Origin: Cellulosilyticum lentocellum DSM 5427
GTDB lineage: Bacteria; Bacillota; Clostridia; Lachnospirales; Cellulosilyticaceae
Assembly: GCF_000178835.2 (NCBI RefSeq)
Contig: NC_015275.1
Span: 3,811,001-3,875,000, forward strand
Direction: 5' to 3'
Length of the DNA: 64,000 nt
Below, one piece after another: positions 55,989-64,000 of the stretch. The position numbers and the translations under genes are program-made. Numbering within the stretch: position 1 is the stretch's first letter; each line of letters begins with the position of its first letter. Below the pieces are notes generated by a model that searched no databases, was not told where the DNA came from, and worked only from the letters and a program-made list of their open reading frames with translations.

Positions 55989-56316
55989 GAATTATTTTGT
56001 TTTCTTTATTACTTTTGTGTAGCTGGGGCATTTACAATTATAACGCATTCATCCTTGCTTTTCTCTAAGTAAATTATGTTAATTCTCCTTTATCTTGGTG
56101 GTTCTTTTATTTATAGTATATTTATTATAGTTTAGTAATTGATTTTGCCTACATCTAAATTGTTTACTAAAAACTCTTTTTTTATACGACGCTATAAATT
56201 TTATATACATATATAAGGATAAATTACATTCTCCATGTCTTTATCATTTAATATCTGCTAGTTTATTGCATAAACTATACTTTAATTAATGTATACAAGC
56301 TAAGACTTCTACCCCT
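55989..56316. other. AT-rich gap between the rps promoter and the small ORF
   Basis: 328 bases with no coding potential seen. It marks the break between the str operon and rpoBC. Confidence 0.4.
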
Positions 56317-56508
56317 CTATCCCTCATATACATACAGGTATTTCTCATATAACTCATCACAAATCGGTTCAGATAAGTATTGTTCTTCTATATAAAACAC
56401 TTCTTCTATATCATCTTTATGCACCTCTACTCTTGTCTTGCCAAATCTTTGTTCTATATCTGGTATTTCGAATATCCAACCTTTCCATTCTATCCTTGTT
56501 CTATACAC
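56317..56508 (-). CDS. Small protein of unknown function (63 residues)
   Basis: Start set at a GTG at 56508 (MYRTRIEWKGWIFEIP), because AAAGGAG lies 6 bases before it. A longer 91-codon frame from 56592 has an AAAGG with no spacing. The product is acidic, with WKGWIFEIPDIEQRFGKTRVEVHK and a Glu/Tyr-rich tail (EEQYLSEPICDELYEKYLYVY). No domain recognised. It sits alone between operons. Confidence 0.45.
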   Translation of the reverse strand: MYRTRIEWKGWIFEIPDIEQRFGKTRVEVHKDDIEEVFYIEEQYLSEPICDELYEKYLYVYEG

Positions 56509-56693
56509 ATTTTGCTCCTTTATTTTATTTACAATGTATTTTATCAGTCTTATATTAATGCTGCCTATAATTGTACTTATTAATTGAAACATCCTTTAAT
56601 ATGTTTCTTAATTATCTATTTATTCAGATTTTTAATTGTTTATTTCTAATCTATTTGTTACTATAAATTTAACACATTACTAAGGAGGAATAC

Positions 56694-57395
56694 ATGAAAA
56701 AGAAAACTTTGCTTACATATACTTTACGCACTCTAGTATTTATTATAGGTTTAGGCTTTTTTACTTTTTTAGCTTCACTACTTATCAATCTCTATATGAT
56801 TAATACTGCTAATACTTACATTTACTCTTCCCCAAATGATACACCTTTATTAGATTCTGGCGTTATTATTGTATTAGGTGCACAAGTTCATTCAAATGGT
56901 AATCCATCTGGTATTTTAAAAGATCGATTAGATACAGCTTATGCTATTTATAAAAATAACTCTCAATTAAAAATTTTAGTATCTGGTGACCATGGACAAA
57001 AAAATTATGATGAAGTTAATGCCATGAAAGATTATCTTATTAGTCTAGGTATTCCTACAAAACAAATTTATCTGGATCATGCAGGTTTTAGTACCTACGA
57101 AACTATGTATCGCGCAAAAGAAATATTCGAAGTTAACAAGGCTATTATTGTAACCCAAGATTATCATCTTAAGAGAGCTGTTTATTTAGCAAATGGTAGG
57201 GGTATTGAAGCCTACGGCGTAAAAGCGGATATACTTTCATATCCCAACATTAAATATTTTGAAGCTAGAGAATACTTGGCACGTGTTAAAGATTTCTGTT
57301 ATTCATTATTTAATCCTAAGCCTACTTATTTAGGCGATAAAATTCCTATCATGTCCACTGATAGTTCGCTTACCTACGATAAGAAAGTGGACTAG
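56694..57395 (+). CDS. YdcF/SanA-type DUF218 membrane protein
   Basis: 233 residues. Starts with AAGGAGG 6 bases upstream. One N-terminal helix (~12-35), then the DUF218 Rossmann-like domain: VIIVLGAQVHSNGNPS, LVSGDHGQ, STYETMYRAKEI, VTQDYHLKRAVYLANGRG. SanA/YdcF proteins are tied to envelope functions; the reaction is unknown. It is a single plus-strand gene within an otherwise minus-strand area, separating rpoC from the str operon. Confidence 0.85.
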   Translation: MKKKTLLTYTLRTLVFIIGLGFFTFLASLLINLYMINTANTYIYSSPNDTPLLDSGVIIVLGAQVHSNGNPSGILKDRLDTAYAIYKNNSQLKILVSGDHGQKNYDEVNAMKDYLISLGIPTKQIYLDHAGFSTYETMYRAKEIFEVNKAIIVTQDYHLKRAVYLANGRGIEAYGVKADILSYPNIKYFEAREYLARVKDFCYSLFNPKPTYLGDKIPIMSTDSSLTYDKKVD

Positions 57396-57558
57396 CGTCC
57401 ACATTTCTTCCGCTAGGAAACCCTAGGTTCCCTGCGGCGCTGACAAAAAACATGTCAGCTGAGCACCCTCCTGAATACGGCAGGAAATACTTTCCCTGCA
57501 CCCCTTATAGTCTAGGAAAATTCTATTTTTATACAAAAGTAGAACTTTCCTAGACTAT
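57387..57558 (+). other. Array of tandem hairpins downstream of the ydcF-like gene
   Basis: Five consecutive stem-loops read directly: 57387-57392/57397-57402 (spans the stop codon), 57410-57413/57434-57437 with inner pairing, 57439-57444/57454-57459, 57480-57499 (GCAGGAAATACTTTCCCTGC), and 57507-57519/57546-57558 (13 bp). It is GC-richer than its flanks and has no ORF. Possibly a structured RNA, an mRNA 3' stabiliser or a repeat cluster. Confidence 0.5.
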
Positions 57559-57569
57559 GAAAAATAATT

Positions 57570-57613
57570 ATAAAACCCCTCTTAAGTTTAAATAAACTTA
57601 AGAGGGGTTTTAT
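57570..57613. terminator. Bidirectional terminator between ydcF-like gene and rpoC
   Basis: A 21-base arm (57570-57590) pairs perfectly with 57593-57613; A and T runs flank it on both sides. It ends rpoBC (minus) and can end the plus-strand gene. Confidence 0.85.
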
Positions 57614-57616
57614 AAT

Positions 57617-60600
57617 TTATTCTGTTACCATTTCAATATCTAGTTTACGATATCTATCCATACCTGTACCGGCTGGAATAAGTTTACCAATGATAACATT
57701 TTCTTTAAGACCGATAAGTGGGTCAGTTTTACCTTTAATTGCTGCTTCTGTAAGAACTTTAGTTGTTTCTTGGAAGGAAGCTGCTGATAAGAAGCTTTCA
57801 GTAGCAAGAGAAGCTTTTGTAATACCAAGTAATACATTTTTACCTTCTGCTGGCTCTAAACCTTCTGCTTCTGCTTTTTTATTTACCTCTTCGAATTCTA
57901 AGATATCGATAGAGCTTCCTGGAAGTAATCCAGTATCTCCACTTTCCTCAATCTTAATTTTCTTAAGCATTTGGCGAACGATAACCTCTATGTGCTTATC
58001 GTTGATATCTACACCTTGAAGACGGTATACACGTTGAACTTCTTGAATCATGTAATGTTGTACACCAAGGATACCTTTAACTTTAAGGATATCATGTGGA
58101 TTTACACTACCTTCTGTAAGTTCATCCCCTGCTTCAACATACATATCATCTTGTACTTTAATTCTTGAACCATAAGGGATTACATATGATTTTACATTGC
58201 CTGTTTCATTATCAGTTACTGTAACTTCACGCTTTTTCTTGTTATCAGTAATTGTAACAACACCATTAATTTCAGAGATGATTGCAAGTCCTTTTGGTTT
58301 ACGTGCTTCAAATAACTCTTCAACACGAGGAAGACCTTGTGTGATATCATCTCCAGCAATACCTCCTGTATGGAAAGTACGCATTGTAAGCTGTGTACCT
58401 GGTTCACCGATAGATTGAGCTGCAATAATACCAACAGACTCACCAATTCTTACTTGGTTACCAGATGACATGTTGGCACCGTAACATTTAGCGCAAACAC
58501 CAATCTTAGATTTACATCTAAGGACATTACGGATACGAACTTTTTGAATACCGATTTCTTCGATATAATCAGCTTGGTTTGGTTTAATCATTTGATTTGC
58601 TGGTACAATTACTTCACCTGTTTCTGGGTGAACAATATCATCAGCTGCTACACGACCAGCTAAACGTTCATTTAGTGGTTCGATAACTTCTGCACCATCT
58701 TTGTATGCAGACACCCACATACCTGGGATTGGTTCATTTGGTGCATGCTCATGACAATCTTCCTCACGAATGATAACGTCTTGAGATACGTCAACAAGAC
58801 GACGTGTAAGGTATCCAGAGTCAGCTGTTCTAAGTGCTGTATCGGCAAGACCTTTACGCGCACCATGCGCTGAGATGAAGTATTCAAGAACAGAAAGACC
58901 TTCACGGAAGTTAGCTTTAATAGGAAGCTCGATTGTACGACCTGATGTAGATGCCATCAGACCACGCATACCAGCTAACTGTTTAATCTGGTTAGTAGAA
59001 CCACGGGCACCAGAGTGTGCCATCATGTAGATATTATTGTATTTACCAAGATTATCAAGAAGGGCTTTTGTAATCTTATCATTAGCCTTATTCCATGCTT
59101 GGATAACTTTATTGTAACGTTCTTCATCTGTCATAAGACCACGTCTGAAGAGTTTTGTTACATGATCTACTTCTGCTTGAGCTTCATCTAAGAAGCCTTG
59201 TTTCTCCTCTGGAACAACCATATCTGATACAGATACAGTAAGTGATCCTCTTGTAGAGAACTTGTAACCAAGATCCTTAACATTATCAAGGAAGATAGCT
59301 GTCTCAGTAGCACCATGTGTATTGATACATTTCTTGATTAATTTACCAAGTTCTTTTTTACCAACTAAGAAATCTACTTCATATTTAAATGTGTTTTCTT
59401 CTTTACTTCTATCTACAAAACCAAGGTCTTGTGGTACGATTTCGTTGAAAATGATACGTCCTGCAGTTGTATCTGTAAGACCCATTTGTTCTTCACCATT
59501 AATCATTAAAGTACGTCTTACTTTAATCGGTGCATGAAGTGTAATAACTTTATTATCATAAGCAAGTAATGCTTCTTTTTCATCATGGAAGATTTTGTGC
59601 GCACCAATTTGACGTTTAACCCAAACTACTGTGCCATCTTCTTTTGTTACTTTCTCAACTTCATCTTTGTCAGTAAGAGCCCCTACTTCTCCTTCAGTAG
59701 CATACTCTTCGTCATCTTTTTTAAGTGTTAAATAGTATGTCCCAAGAACCATATCTTGTGATGGTACTGCAACTGGTGCTCCATCAGAAGGTTTAAGAAG
59801 GTTGTTTGGTGCTAAAAGTAAGAATCTACATTCAGCTTGTGCTTCAACTGATAAAGGAACGTGAACAGCCATTTGGTCACCATCGAAGTCAGCGTTGTAA
59901 GCTGTACATACAAGTGGGTGAAGTTTAATCGCACGACCTTCAACTAAGATTGGTTCAAATGCTTGAATACCAAGTCTGTGAAGTGTTGGTGCACGGTTAA
60001 GCATTACTGGATGTTCTCTGATTACTTCTTCTAAAACATCCCAAACTTGTGGTTGTAATCTTTCAATCATGTGCTTAGCATTTTTGATATTGTGTGCAAT
60101 ACCATCAGATACTAATTTTTTCATAACAAATGGTTTGAAGAGCTCAATCGCCATTTCTTTTGGAAGACCACATTGATAAATTTTAAGGCTTGGTCCAACT
60201 ACGATAACCGAACGTCCTGAGTAGTCAACACGTTTACCAAGTAAGTTTTGACGGAAACGTCCTGATTTACCTTTAAGCATATCTGAAAGTGATTTAAGTG
60301 GTCTGTTACCAGGTCCTGTTACTGGTTTACCACGACGACCATTATCAATAAGGGCATCAACAGCTTCTTGTAACATACGTTTTTCATTTCTTACAATAAT
60401 ATTAGGTGCACCTAAATCAAGTAATCTTTTAAGACGATTGTTACGGTTAATAACTCTTCTATAGAGGTCATTAAGGTCAGATGTAGCAAAACGTCCACCA
60501 TCAAGTTGAATCATAGGTCTAAGGTCAGGTGGAAGAACTGGAACAACGTCCATAATCATCCATTCAGGTTTATTATCTGATAAACGGAATGCTTCAATAA

Positions 60601-61246
60601 CTTCAAGACGTTTAATAACACGAATTCTCTTTTGACCTGTTGTTGTTTTAAGTTGAGCCTTAAGATCAATACTTTCTGCTTCTAAATCAATGTCAGAAAG
60701 TAATTTCTTAATAGCTTCAGCACCCATTTCTGCTACGAATGAGCCTGGGCCATATTTTTCTTCCGCTTCTCTGTATTCTTTTTCGCCTAAGATTTCTTTA
60801 TACTCAAGCCCAGTATCTTTTGGGTCTAGTACAATGTAAGCTGCGAAATATAAAATTTTCTCAAGTTTACCTGGAGTGATATCTAAGATAAGACCCATTC
60901 TACTTGGAATACCTTTAAAGTACCAAATATGAGATACTGGGGCAGCCAGTTCAATATGCCCCATTCTCTCACGTCTAACTTTAGCTTTTGTAACCTCTAC
61001 TCCACAACGGTCACAAATAACGCCTTTATATCTAATTCTCTTATACTTTCCACAGTGACATTCCCAGTCTTTGCTAGGCCCGAAAATTCTTTCGCAGAAG
61101 AGACCATCTCTTTCCGGTCTTTGTGTACGGTAATTAATTGTTTCTGGTTTTTTTACTTCTCCTCGTGACCACTCGCGGATTTTTTCAGGGGAAGCCAGTC
61201 CTATCTTAATTTGTTCAAAATAGATAGATTGATCCAAGTTTGACAT
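57617..61246 (-). CDS. rpoC: RNA polymerase beta' subunit
   Basis: 1209 residues from ATG 61246 ([10 protein letters not shown]), 8 bases after AAGGGAG; a start at 61264 has no site. N-terminal zinc site CHCGKY...CDRCGVEV, the catalytic [12 protein letters not shown], and the second zinc cluster ([13 protein letters not shown] type: [15 protein letters not shown]) are present. Length fits Firmicutes beta'. It follows rpoB by 22 bases. Confidence 0.99.
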   Translation of the reverse strand: MSNLDQSIYFEQIKIGLASPEKIREWSRGEVKKPETINYRTQRPERDGLFCERIFGPSKDWECHCGKYKRIRYKGVICDRCGVEVTKAKVRRERMGHIELAAPVSHIWYFKGIPSRMGLILDITPGKLEKILYFAAYIVLDPKDTGLEYKEILGEKEYREAEEKYGPGSFVAEMGAEAIKKLLSDIDLEAESIDLKAQLKTTTGQKRIRVIKRLEVIEAFRLSDNKPEWMIMDVVPVLPPDLRPMIQLDGGRFATSDLNDLYRRVINRNNRLKRLLDLGAPNIIVRNEKRMLQEAVDALIDNGRRGKPVTGPGNRPLKSLSDMLKGKSGRFRQNLLGKRVDYSGRSVIVVGPSLKIYQCGLPKEMAIELFKPFVMKKLVSDGIAHNIKNAKHMIERLQPQVWDVLEEVIREHPVMLNRAPTLHRLGIQAFEPILVEGRAIKLHPLVCTAYNADFDGDQMAVHVPLSVEAQAECRFLLLAPNNLLKPSDGAPVAVPSQDMVLGTYYLTLKKDDEEYATEGEVGALTDKDEVEKVTKEDGTVVWVKRQIGAHKIFHDEKEALLAYDNKVITLHAPIKVRRTLMINGEEQMGLTDTTAGRIIFNEIVPQDLGFVDRSKEENTFKYEVDFLVGKKELGKLIKKCINTHGATETAIFLDNVKDLGYKFSTRGSLTVSVSDMVVPEEKQGFLDEAQAEVDHVTKLFRRGLMTDEERYNKVIQAWNKANDKITKALLDNLGKYNNIYMMAHSGARGSTNQIKQLAGMRGLMASTSGRTIELPIKANFREGLSVLEYFISAHGARKGLADTALRTADSGYLTRRLVDVSQDVIIREEDCHEHAPNEPIPGMWVSAYKDGAEVIEPLNERLAGRVAADDIVHPETGEVIVPANQMIKPNQADYIEEIGIQKVRIRNVLRCKSKIGVCAKCYGANMSSGNQVRIGESVGIIAAQSIGEPGTQLTMRTFHTGGIAGDDITQGLPRVEELFEARKPKGLAIISEINGVVTITDNKKKREVTVTDNETGNVKSYVIPYGSRIKVQDDMYVEAGDELTEGSVNPHDILKVKGILGVQHYMIQEVQRVYRLQGVDINDKHIEVIVRQMLKKIKIEESGDTGLLPGSSIDILEFEEVNKKAEAEGLEPAEGKNVLLGITKASLATESFLSAASFQETTKVLTEAAIKGKTDPLIGLKENVIIGKLIPAGTGMDRYRKLDIEMVTE

Positions 61247-61268
61247 GCTACGCACTCCCTTCATACTT

Positions 61269-64000
61269 TTATAAATCTAAATCACCTAATCCATCCTCTT
61301 CGAAGATTATGTCGTCTTCAGGCTCAAAATCCAATTCAATATTATCATCGAATAAATCTGGTTCTACATCAAGTTCTCCATCGGCATCAATATTTTCTTC
61401 AATGTAACCATCCTCTGGTATTTCTTCTAATACTTCAACGTTAGGTGCAATGCCTTCACCTTCATCAACACTTTCTTTAATATCAATTTCTGTCATATTA
61501 CTTGTTAATACTCTAATATCAAGTGAAAGTGATTGAAGCTCTTTGAGTAATACTTTAAATGATTCTGGGATACCTGGTTCAGGTATATTTTCACCTTTAA
61601 CGATAGATTCATAAGTTTTAACACGGCCTACCACGTCATCGGACTTAATTGTTAAGATTTCTTGAAGTGTGTATGCAGCACCATATGCTTCAAGTGCCCA
61701 AACCTCCATCTCACCAAAACGTTGTCCACCGAATTGTGCTTTACCACCAAGTGGTTGTTGTGTGATTGTTGCATAAGGACCAGTTGAACGAGCATGCATT
61801 TTATCATCAACTAAATGGTGAAGTTTAAGGTAGTGCATGTATCCAACAGTTACAGGGTTATCAAACTCTTCACCAGTACGTCCATCTCTTAAACGGATTT
61901 TACCAGTCCTATCAAGTGGTACCCCTTTCCATTCTGCTCTATGATCTCTGTTATCAGAAAGATACTTAATAACACTTTCATCAACTCTTTGTGACCATTT
62001 TGCTTCAAACTCTTCCCATGACCAGTTAACATAGTCGTTAGCCATTTCAAGAGTACTCATAATATCTTGCTCTGTTGCACCATTAAATACTGGTGTTTCA
62101 ATCTTGAAGCCAAGGGCTTTAGCTGCAAGTCCTAAGTGGACTTCAAGTACCTGACCGATATTCATACGTGATGGTACCCCTAATGGATTAAGAACAATAT
62201 CAAGAGGACGACCATTTGGAAGAAATGGCATATCTTCTACTGGAAGTACTCTCGAGATAACACCCTTGTTACCGTGACGTCCCGCCATTTTATCCCCTAC
62301 AGAGATTTTTCTCTTTTGAGCGATATAACAACGAACCATTTTGTTAACACCTGGATCAAGTTCATCTCCATTTTCACGAGTGAAAATCTTAACATCTACG
62401 ATAATACCAGCTTCACCATGAGGTACACGAAGTGAAGTATCTCTTACTTCTCTTACCTTTTCACCAAAGATTGCACGAAGTAATCTTTCTTCAGCTGTAA
62501 GCTCTGTTTCACCTTTAGGTGTTACACGACCTACTAAAATATCTCCAGAACGAACTTCAGCACCAATACGGATAATACCTCTTTCATCAAGGTCTTTAAG
62601 TGTATCTTCACCAACGTTTGGAATATCCCTTGTGATTTCCTCTGGTCCTACTTTTGTATCACGTGCTTCAACTTCATATTCTTCAATATGAATTGAAGTA
62701 TAAATATCATCTTGAACAAGTCTTTCACTAAGAAGAATAGCATCCTCATAGTTGTAACCTTCCCATGTCATGAATCCAATAAGTGGATTTTGACCAAGAG
62801 CAAGTTCACCATTTTGAGTAGAAGGTCCATCAGCTAAGACATCACCTTTCTTAACAATATCTCCTTTGTTAACTACTGGTCTTTGGTTAATACATGTACC
62901 AGCATTACTACGTTCAAATTTTTCTAATTTATATGAGTGCTTTTTGCCCTCATTATCTTTAACAACAATTTCTTTTGCAGTACATTTGTCTACAATACCA
63001 TCTTCTCTAGCTACAGCTAATGCACCTGAGTCGATACCAATTTTGTATTCCATACCTGTTGCTACGATTGGACTGTTTGTAGCAATTAATGGTACTGCCT
63101 GACGTTGCATGTTCGCCCCCATTAAGGCACGGTTAGCATCATCGTTTTCAAGGAAAGGAATTAATGCAGTCGCTACAGAAACGATTTGTTTTGTAGATAC
63201 ATCCATTAAATCTATTTTCTTATAATCATAATCAAGAATATCTTCTGCATGACGTGCAGTTACACGTTTATTAATGAAGTAACCCTCTTCATCAAACTGT
63301 TCTGTAGCTTGACAAACAGTGTATTTTTCTTCTTCATCAGCAGTAATATAAATTACTTCATCTGTAAGTCTTGGTTCTGGTCCTGACTTATCAATAACAC
63401 GATATGGTGCTTCAATAAATCCATATTCATTAATACGAGCGAATGTCGCAAGTGAGTTGATAAGACCGATGTTTGGACCTTCAGGAGTCTCAATAGGACA
63501 CATACGCCCATAGTGAGAGTAGTGAACGTCACGAACTTCGAAGCCTGCACGCTCTCTAGAAAGACCACCTAGTCCAAGAGCTGATAATCTTCTTTTATGA
63601 GTAAGTTCGGCAAGTGGGTTGTTATGGTCCATGAATTGTGACAATTGTGAACTACCAAAGAATTCTTTGATAGCTGATGACACTGGGCGGATATTTATAA
63701 ACGCTTGTGGACTAACAGCTTCTTGATCTTGAATAGTCATTCTTTCACGAACTACTCTTTCCATACGAGAAAGACCGATACGGAATTGGTTTTGGAATAA
63801 TTCGCCTACACCACGGATACGTCTGTTCCCTAAGTGGTCGATATCATCTGTATTACCAATTTCATATTCTAAATGCATATTATAGTTAATAGATGCAAAA
63901 ATATCATCTAAAGTGATACATTTTGGAATAAGATCAGCTTTTCTAGCTTTAATTTCTGCTTTGATTTCTTCTATATCATGATATTGTTCTAAAATTTCTT
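61269..64000 (-). CDS. rpoB: RNA polymerase beta subunit, N-terminal part outside the window
   Basis: The frame stays open to the right edge: 40 more codons (…[20 protein letters not shown]…) precede the Met at 63878, so about 909 residues are visible. The rifampicin region ([28 protein letters not shown]) is wild-type-like, and the later part holds [10 protein letters not shown] and the acidic, Glu/Asp-rich C-terminal tail. Only the 3' part of the gene is here. rpoB-rpoC pair as usual. Confidence 0.98.
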   Translation of the reverse strand, partial: EILEQYHDIEEIKAEIKARKADLIPKCITLDDIFASINYNMHLEYEIGNTDDIDHLGNRRIRGVGELFQNQFRIGLSRMERVVRERMTIQDQEAVSPQAFINIRPVSSAIKEFFGSSQLSQFMDHNNPLAELTHKRRLSALGLGGLSRERAGFEVRDVHYSHYGRMCPIETPEGPNIGLINSLATFARINEYGFIEAPYRVIDKSGPEPRLTDEVIYITADEEEKYTVCQATEQFDEEGYFINKRVTARHAEDILDYDYKKIDLMDVSTKQIVSVATALIPFLENDDANRALMGANMQRQAVPLIATNSPIVATGMEYKIGIDSGALAVAREDGIVDKCTAKEIVVKDNEGKKHSYKLEKFERSNAGTCINQRPVVNKGDIVKKGDVLADGPSTQNGELALGQNPLIGFMTWEGYNYEDAILLSERLVQDDIYTSIHIEEYEVEARDTKVGPEEITRDIPNVGEDTLKDLDERGIIRIGAEVRSGDILVGRVTPKGETELTAEERLLRAIFGEKVREVRDTSLRVPHGEAGIIVDVKIFTRENGDELDPGVNKMVRCYIAQKRKISVGDKMAGRHGNKGVISRVLPVEDMPFLPNGRPLDIVLNPLGVPSRMNIGQVLEVHLGLAAKALGFKIETPVFNGATEQDIMSTLEMANDYVNWSWEEFEAKWSQRVDESVIKYLSDNRDHRAEWKGVPLDRTGKIRLRDGRTGEEFDNPVTVGYMHYLKLHHLVDDKMHARSTGPYATITQQPLGGKAQFGGQRFGEMEVWALEAYGAAYTLQEILTIKSDDVVGRVKTYESIVKGENIPEPGIPESFKVLLKELQSLSLDIRVLTSNMTEIDIKESVDEGEGIAPNVEVLEEIPEDGYIEENIDADGELDVEPDLFDDNIELDFEPEDDIIFEEDGLGDLDL

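Noticed and set aside
58216-58905. Minus and plus frames inside rpoC
   Set aside because: Alternative frames of the rpoC gene only, with no start signals.
1-64000. CRISPR arrays, tRNA/rRNA genes, insertion sequences, prophage
   Set aside because: No regularly spaced repeats, no cloverleaf or rRNA sequence, and no transposase, integrase or phage structural genes were seen apart from the Rpn-like fossil.

Overview
The window looks like chromosomal DNA from a low-GC, Gram-positive Clostridia bacterium, probably Lachnospirales-like. The evidence is the AT-rich sequence, strong AGGAGG ribosome binding sites, the Firmicutes ribosomal gene order, a four-cysteine S14 and S4, a KOW protein between map and infA, and an energy-coupling-factor cassette between rplQ and truA. 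The genus cannot be fixed from the sequence alone. Almost every gene is on the minus strand. The exceptions are a pseudo-rhomboid, nfo plus an SDR gene, and a YdcF-like gene.

Layout, left to right. (1) 1-1740: a PadR / DUF1700 / DUF4097 envelope-stress-like module. (2) 1800-5120: an accessory island. It holds a nuclease-helicase of the DUF2075 type and a MazG-like pyrophosphohydrolase in a two-gene operon, the frameshifted tail of an Rpn-type nuclease, and long, relatively GC-rich hairpin elements on both sides. (3) 5164-7890: an orphan PurK-like ATP-grasp protein, an unknown membrane-anchored protein and a rhomboid-like protein that lacks the catalytic serine. (4) 7897-15204: a cell-wall and division operon, PucR-type regulator - ftsE - ftsX - M23 hydrolase - S41-like lipoprotein with its active site lost - active CtpA-type S41 protease - MinJ-like PDZ membrane protein. 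(5) 15395-29611: a lone sugar-ABC ATPase, then a cell-surface polymer cluster (WecB/TagA glycosyltransferase, CsaB pyruvyltransferase, DUF5693 membrane protein, small exported protein, NAGPA-type glycosidase, LCP ligase), DNA repair endonuclease IV with a FabG-like reductase, a short DedA protein and a second LCP protein. (6) 29796-50526: rplM-rpsI, truA, ecfT-ecfA2-ecfA1, then the alpha, spc and S10 ribosomal operons. (7) 50527-64000: S10 leader, tuf, fusA, rpsG, rpsL, an L7Ae-like protein, a small insertion with ydcF and an array of hairpins, then rpoC and the 3' part of rpoB.

How the genes fit together. FtsEX is expected to gate the M23 hydrolase, while the S41 protease may trim the hydrolase or its partners and the PDZ protein may recruit divisome factors. 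The CsaB, WecB, LCP and NAGPA genes suggest a pyruvylated secondary wall polymer, possibly for SLH-type surface protein anchoring. The right half is the core translation and transcription block. It has good sigma-A type promoters before rplM, rpsJ, tuf and the L7Ae/rpsL operon, and structured leaders before rpsJ, rplM and rpsG.

Best candidates for something new: the DUF2075-like helicase/MazG pair between hairpin elements (possible defence module), the inactive S41 lipoprotein inside the FtsEX operon, the structured intergenic elements, and two membrane-protein genes whose best-placed start codon is AUU.
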